In this document: piece by piece, positions 61,283-64,000 of the stretch | Layout: every line of letters begins with the position of its first letter | Position numbering within the stretch: position 1 is the stretch's first letter | From: Sinorhizobium saheli | GTDB taxonomy: Bacteria; Pseudomonadota; Alphaproteobacteria; Rhizobiales; Rhizobiaceae | Assembly: GCF_001651875.1 (NCBI RefSeq) | Contig: NZ_LNQB01000073.1 | Coordinates: forward strand, 186,001 to 250,000 | DNA length: 64,000 bases | Direction of reading: 5' to 3' | Position numbers and translations under genes: made by a program | Notes under the pieces: model-generated | Databases searched by the model: none | The model's input: the letters and a program-made list of their open reading frames with translations, nothing else | What the model was told of the DNA's origin: nothing

Positions 61283-62932
61283 ATGCAGGCAGATTTCGTC
61301 ATCATCGGTTCCGGCTCGGCCGGCTCGGCGCTCGCCTACCGCCTGTCGGAGGACGGCAAGCATTCGGTCATCGTGCTGGAGTTCGGCGGTTCGGACGTCG
61401 GCCCGTTCATCCAGATGCCGGCCGCACTCGCCTGGCCGATGAGCATGAGCCGCTACAATTGGGGCTATCTCTCCGAACCGGAGCCGAACCTCAACAACCG
61501 GCGCATCACGGCGCCGCGCGGCAAGGTGATCGGCGGCTCCTCCTCGATCAACGGCATGGTCTATGTGCGCGGCCATGCGGAAGACTTCAACCGCTGGGAG
61601 GAGCTCGGCGCCCATGGCTGGGCCTATGCGGACGTGCTGCCCTATTTCAAGCGGATGGAACATTCGCATGGCGGCGAGGACGGCTGGCGCGGCACCGATG
61701 GCCCGCTGCACGTCCAGCGCGGTCCGGTCAAGAACCCCCTCTTCCATGCCTTCATCGAGGCGGGAAAGCAGGCCGGCTTCGAAGTCACTGAGGACTATAA
61801 CGGTTCGAAGCAGGAAGGCTTCGGCCTCATGGAGCAGACGACCTGGCGGGGCCGCCGCTGGTCGGCCGCGTCAGCCTACTTGAAGCCGGCGCTGAAACGC
61901 GCCAATGTCGAGCTCGTCCGCTGCTTCGCCCGTCAGGTCGTCATCGAGAACGGCCGGGCGACCGGCGTCGAGATCGAGCGCGGCGGCCGCGTCGAGGTGG
62001 TGAAGGCCAATCGCGAGGTAATCGTCTCGGCCTCCTCCTTCAACTCCCCGAAACTCTTGATGCTCTCCGGCATCGGCCCGGCGGCGCACCTCAAGGACAT
62101 GGGCATCGAGGTGAAGGCCGACCGTCCCGGCGTCGGCCAGAACCTGCAGGACCACATGGAGTTCTATTTCCAGCAGGTAAGCACCAAGCCGGTGTCGCTC
62201 TATTCCTGGCTGCCGTGGTTCTGGCAGGGGGTCGCCGGCGCACAATGGCTGTTCTTCAAGAGGGGCCTCGGCATTTCCAACCAGTTCGAGTCCTGCGCCT
62301 TCCTGCGCTCCGCACCGGGCGTCAAGCAGCCGGACATCCAGTACCACTTCCTGCCGGTGGCGATCAGCTATGACGGCAAGGCGGCGGCGAACACCCACGG
62401 CTTCCAGGTCCATGTCGGCTACAACCTGTCGAAGTCGCGCGGTAGCGTCACGCTCCGCGCCGCCGATCCGAAGGCCGATCCGGTGATCCGCTTCAACTAT
62501 ATGAGCCACCCGGAGGATTGGGAGAAATTCCGCCATTGCGTGCGCCTCACGCGCGAGATCTTCGGCCAGAAGGCCTTCGACCTCTATCGCGGGCCGGAAA
62601 TCCAGCCGGGCGAGAAGGTCCGGACGGACGAGGAGATCGACGCCTTCCTGCGCGAGCACCTCGAAAGCGCCTATCACCCCTGCGGCACCTGCAAGATGGG
62701 TTCGAAGGACGATCCGATGGCGGTGGTCGACCCGGAAACGCGGGTGATCGGCGTCGAGGCCCTGCGCGTCGTCGACTCCTCGATCTTCCCGCACATCACC
62801 TACGGCAACCTCAACGCCCCGTCGATCATGACCGGCGAGAAGGCCGCCGACCACATCCTCGGCAAGCAGCGGCTCGCCCGCTCGAACCAGGAGCCATGGA
62901 TCAATCCGCGCTGGGCGGTGAGCGACCGGTAG
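61283..62932 (+). CDS. betA: Choline dehydrogenase BetA
   Basis: A 549-residue FAD-dependent GMC-family enzyme oxidising choline to betaine aldehyde at the membrane face. The FAD-binding GSGSAGS lies near residue 9, the GMC signatures are [14 protein letters not shown] and [15 protein letters not shown], and the catalytic His is in HPCGTCKMG / [14 protein letters not shown]. It is separated from betB by a 200 bp repeat gap, so transcription through the repeat is expected. It completes the pathway choline sulfate to choline to betaine. Confidence 0.97.
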   Translation: MQADFVIIGSGSAGSALAYRLSEDGKHSVIVLEFGGSDVGPFIQMPAALAWPMSMSRYNWGYLSEPEPNLNNRRITAPRGKVIGGSSSINGMVYVRGHAEDFNRWEELGAHGWAYADVLPYFKRMEHSHGGEDGWRGTDGPLHVQRGPVKNPLFHAFIEAGKQAGFEVTEDYNGSKQEGFGLMEQTTWRGRRWSAASAYLKPALKRANVELVRCFARQVVIENGRATGVEIERGGRVEVVKANREVIVSASSFNSPKLLMLSGIGPAAHLKDMGIEVKADRPGVGQNLQDHMEFYFQQVSTKPVSLYSWLPWFWQGVAGAQWLFFKRGLGISNQFESCAFLRSAPGVKQPDIQYHFLPVAISYDGKAAANTHGFQVHVGYNLSKSRGSVTLRAADPKADPVIRFNYMSHPEDWEKFRHCVRLTREIFGQKAFDLYRGPEIQPGEKVRTDEEIDAFLREHLESAYHPCGTCKMGSKDDPMAVVDPETRVIGVEALRVVDSSIFPHITYGNLNAPSIMTGEKAADHILGKQRLARSNQEPWINPRWAVSDR

Positions 62933-62948
62933 ATCACAAAAGAGAGTA

Positions 62949-63112
62949 AGACCCCTCCCCAACTCCTCCGCACAGGTGGGAGGGGTTAATTTGCCACCCC
63001 CACTCCGCCTTCTGGATCGTTCCAGCGCGGGTCGAACTTGGAATTGGCAGTCGGGCGCGGCTGGCACCAAAGCCCCTCCCACCTGTGGGGAGGGGTTGGG
63101 GAGGGGCTTTTC
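62949..63112. repeat. Repeat family 3 (about 165 bp, copy B)
   Basis: Left AGACCCCTCCCCAACTCCTC, inner ACAGGTGGGAGGGGTTAAT, TGGCAGTCGGGCGCGGCTGGC, right AGCCCCTCCCACCTGTGGGG then AGGGGTTGGGGAGGGGCTT. It corresponds module by module to copy A at 39745-39912, with about ten base changes in the modules I compared. Confidence 0.8.
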
Positions 63113-63140
63113 TCAGGCGAGGCGTTGATGCCCGCTTTCG

Positions 63141-63623
63141 CTACTCCAGCAGGAAGCCGATCCATCGGCCGGCGACGACGGCGCCGGGCCAGATCATCAA
63201 GGATAGCCATGCCGAGAGGCGTACCCTCGAGGAGAGCGGTCCGCCCCTGACGGCGGCGCGCCACTGCGGCGCCAGCTGCAACAGGACCGCGTTGGCGACG
63301 CCGAGGGCGAGCAGCGTCATCTTGGCGAGGAAGGCGGGATTGCCGGCATACTCACGCGGATTGACACTGAAGAGGCAGAAGCCGGTGGCGATCGCCAGCG
63401 CAACCCCGACGGCTGCTGCGCGCGAAAGGAACGGCCCGATCACTTCGACAGGCACTTTCCCGAAGAGGCCGATCAGCCGCAGGTCCAGCGGCAGGATCGA
63501 GCCGATGATGATCCCGATCGACAGGATATGCGCAGCATTGACGAAGATGTAGAGGGTTGCCGAGCGCCGTATCGCCACCGCGAAGGGCAGCGCCCCGATC
63601 CCCTCGAGTAGATCCGCCCCCAT
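63141..63623 (-). CDS. Four-helix membrane protein of unknown function (DUF2214/DUF6644-like)
   Basis: A 160-residue protein with four membrane helices, including LYIFVNAAHILSIGIIIGSILPLDL and LAKMTLLALGVANAVLLQL. A His within the helix (AHIL) recalls DUF2214 or DUF6644 membrane proteins, which may bind haem or copper. It starts two bases after the stop of the upstream exported protein gene, clearly one operon. Function is unassigned. Confidence 0.75.
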   Translation of the reverse strand: MGADLLEGIGALPFAVAIRRSATLYIFVNAAHILSIGIIIGSILPLDLRLIGLFGKVPVEVIGPFLSRAAAVGVALAIATGFCLFSVNPREYAGNPAFLAKMTLLALGVANAVLLQLAPQWRAAVRGGPLSSRVRLSAWLSLMIWPGAVVAGRWIGFLLE

Positions 63624-63625
63624 CG

Positions 63626-64000
63626 TCAGTTCGTCTGTATACGCTCCGGATAGATGTCATAGACCTTTCCGGCCACCGTAATCCGGACGGCCTTCATCCT
63701 TTTCTCGGCCCCGTCCAGCGAGCGGTTGCCGAGCGCGACGATCGGGTCGCCAACTTTCGCGACGCCCTCGACGAAGCCGGAGCGTTCCGTCAGCCGCGGA
63801 TTACCCAGTTCGACCAGCCAAAGGCCGTCATTCTTCGTTTCAACCCTGAGCGTCGGATGCGGCGGCGCCATCGAAATCTCGCGGATCGTGCCGGAGAGCT
63901 CGATCTGGTCGGCCTCCGCCCAGGACCAGCCGTGGTGAGCATAGGCGCCCGTCACCAGAAGCAATCCGAGGACGCTTCCAAGAACGGCGCGACTGGACAA
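63626..64000 (-). CDS. Exported DUF6152-like protein (possibly cut by window edge)
   Basis: A 124-residue frame with a signal peptide (MSSRAVLGSVLGLLLVTGAYA) followed by HHGWSWAEADQIELSGTIREI, the HHGW start of DUF6152 proteins, which are periplasmic and possibly metal-binding. The start is a TTG at the last base of the window (64000), so an upstream ATG may exist outside. It is cotranscribed with the following membrane protein (2 bp gap). Confidence 0.75.
   Translation of the reverse strand: MSSRAVLGSVLGLLLVTGAYAHHGWSWAEADQIELSGTIREISMAPPHPTLRVETKNDGLWLVELGNPRLTERSGFVEGVAKVGDPIVALGNRSLDGAEKRMKAVRITVAGKVYDIYPERIQTN

Noticed and set aside
3616-63112. Repeats considered as a CRISPR array
   Set aside because: Copies are dispersed over tens of kilobases, palindromic and without regular spacers; no cas genes are present.
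112-64000. tRNA or rRNA genes
   Set aside because: No cloverleaf with a GTTCGAATC-type T arm and no rRNA-like sequence was found; apparent GGTTCGAA strings fall inside coding sequences.

Overview
This 64 kb window is high-GC alphaproteobacterial chromosome, almost certainly from the genus Sinorhizobium (Ensifer). The main evidence is a 143-residue MucR/Ros-type zinc-finger regulator, a complete betI-betC-betB-betA order including choline sulfatase (an arrangement known from Sinorhizobium meliloti), a seven-gene Mrp/Pha-type cation antiporter, a class 3 (Rhizobium etli type) asparaginase, and several families of rhizobial palindromic intergenic repeats. I see no rRNA, tRNA, CRISPR array, phage or intact insertion sequence. 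It reads as ordinary core chromosome whose gaps have been colonised by small repeats.

Layout. 0.1-7 kb: a class A penicillin-binding protein, a DUF1214/DUF1254 pair, a DUF883 membrane anchor, a secreted SH3-domain protein and a DUF2336 protein. 7-12.5 kb: a cell-cycle and regulatory block with DUF1491, a peptidoglycan-binding-domain protein overlapping a DivJ-like histidine kinase, a DUF5330 protein, SufE, and MucR with a terminator-like hairpin in its leader. 12.9-18.8 kb: mrpABCDEFG on the minus strand. 19-28.8 kb: MsrB, a haemolysin III family protein, a DksA-like zinc-finger protein with a universal stress protein behind a possible FixK box, a VOC protein, an S9 oligopeptidase, DUF1697, a homocysteine methyltransferase-like protein and SelO. 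29-36 kb: membrane PQQ glucose dehydrogenase, a GNAT acetyltransferase preceded by what looks like a complete trp-type attenuator, a DJ-1/PfpI protein, two c-type cytochromes, a LysE exporter and a divergent WYL regulator. 36-48 kb: SodB, metabolic enzymes (class IV aminotransferase, zinc alcohol dehydrogenase, haloacid dehalogenase, Tam, aldo/keto reductase), a HerA-like ATPase, divergent ohr/ohrR and an L,D-transpeptidase. 48-57 kb: glutathione transferases, a LysR regulator, asparaginase, DUF3750, a quinone oxidoreductase, an EAL-CBS-GGDEF protein and an HdeD-like protein. 57-63 kb: the choline-O-sulfate/choline to glycine betaine operon. 63-64 kb: two small membrane or exported proteins, the last cut by the window edge.

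How the genes work together. Several blocks concern envelope and osmotic stress: choline sulfate, choline and betaine aldehyde are converted to the osmoprotectant glycine betaine, Mrp handles sodium and alkaline stress, and SodB, Ohr/OhrR and MsrB handle oxidants. MucR and the DivJ-like kinase tie the region to exopolysaccharide, motility and cell-cycle control.

The most striking unlabelled signal is at 31706-31844. It has a consensus -35 box, a start codon where transcription should begin, a 16-codon peptide with the run Tyr-Phe-Trp-Leu-Phe, mutually exclusive hairpins and a strong terminator, all just upstream of a GNAT acetyltransferase gene. Other points of interest are a TA-flanked MITE-like repeat in eight copies whose ends supply or abut the stop codons of most neighbouring genes, a possible 23-codon minus-strand gene at 53317-53388, and several clear operator palindromes (OhrR, BetI, a MerR-type box, a WYL-regulator box).
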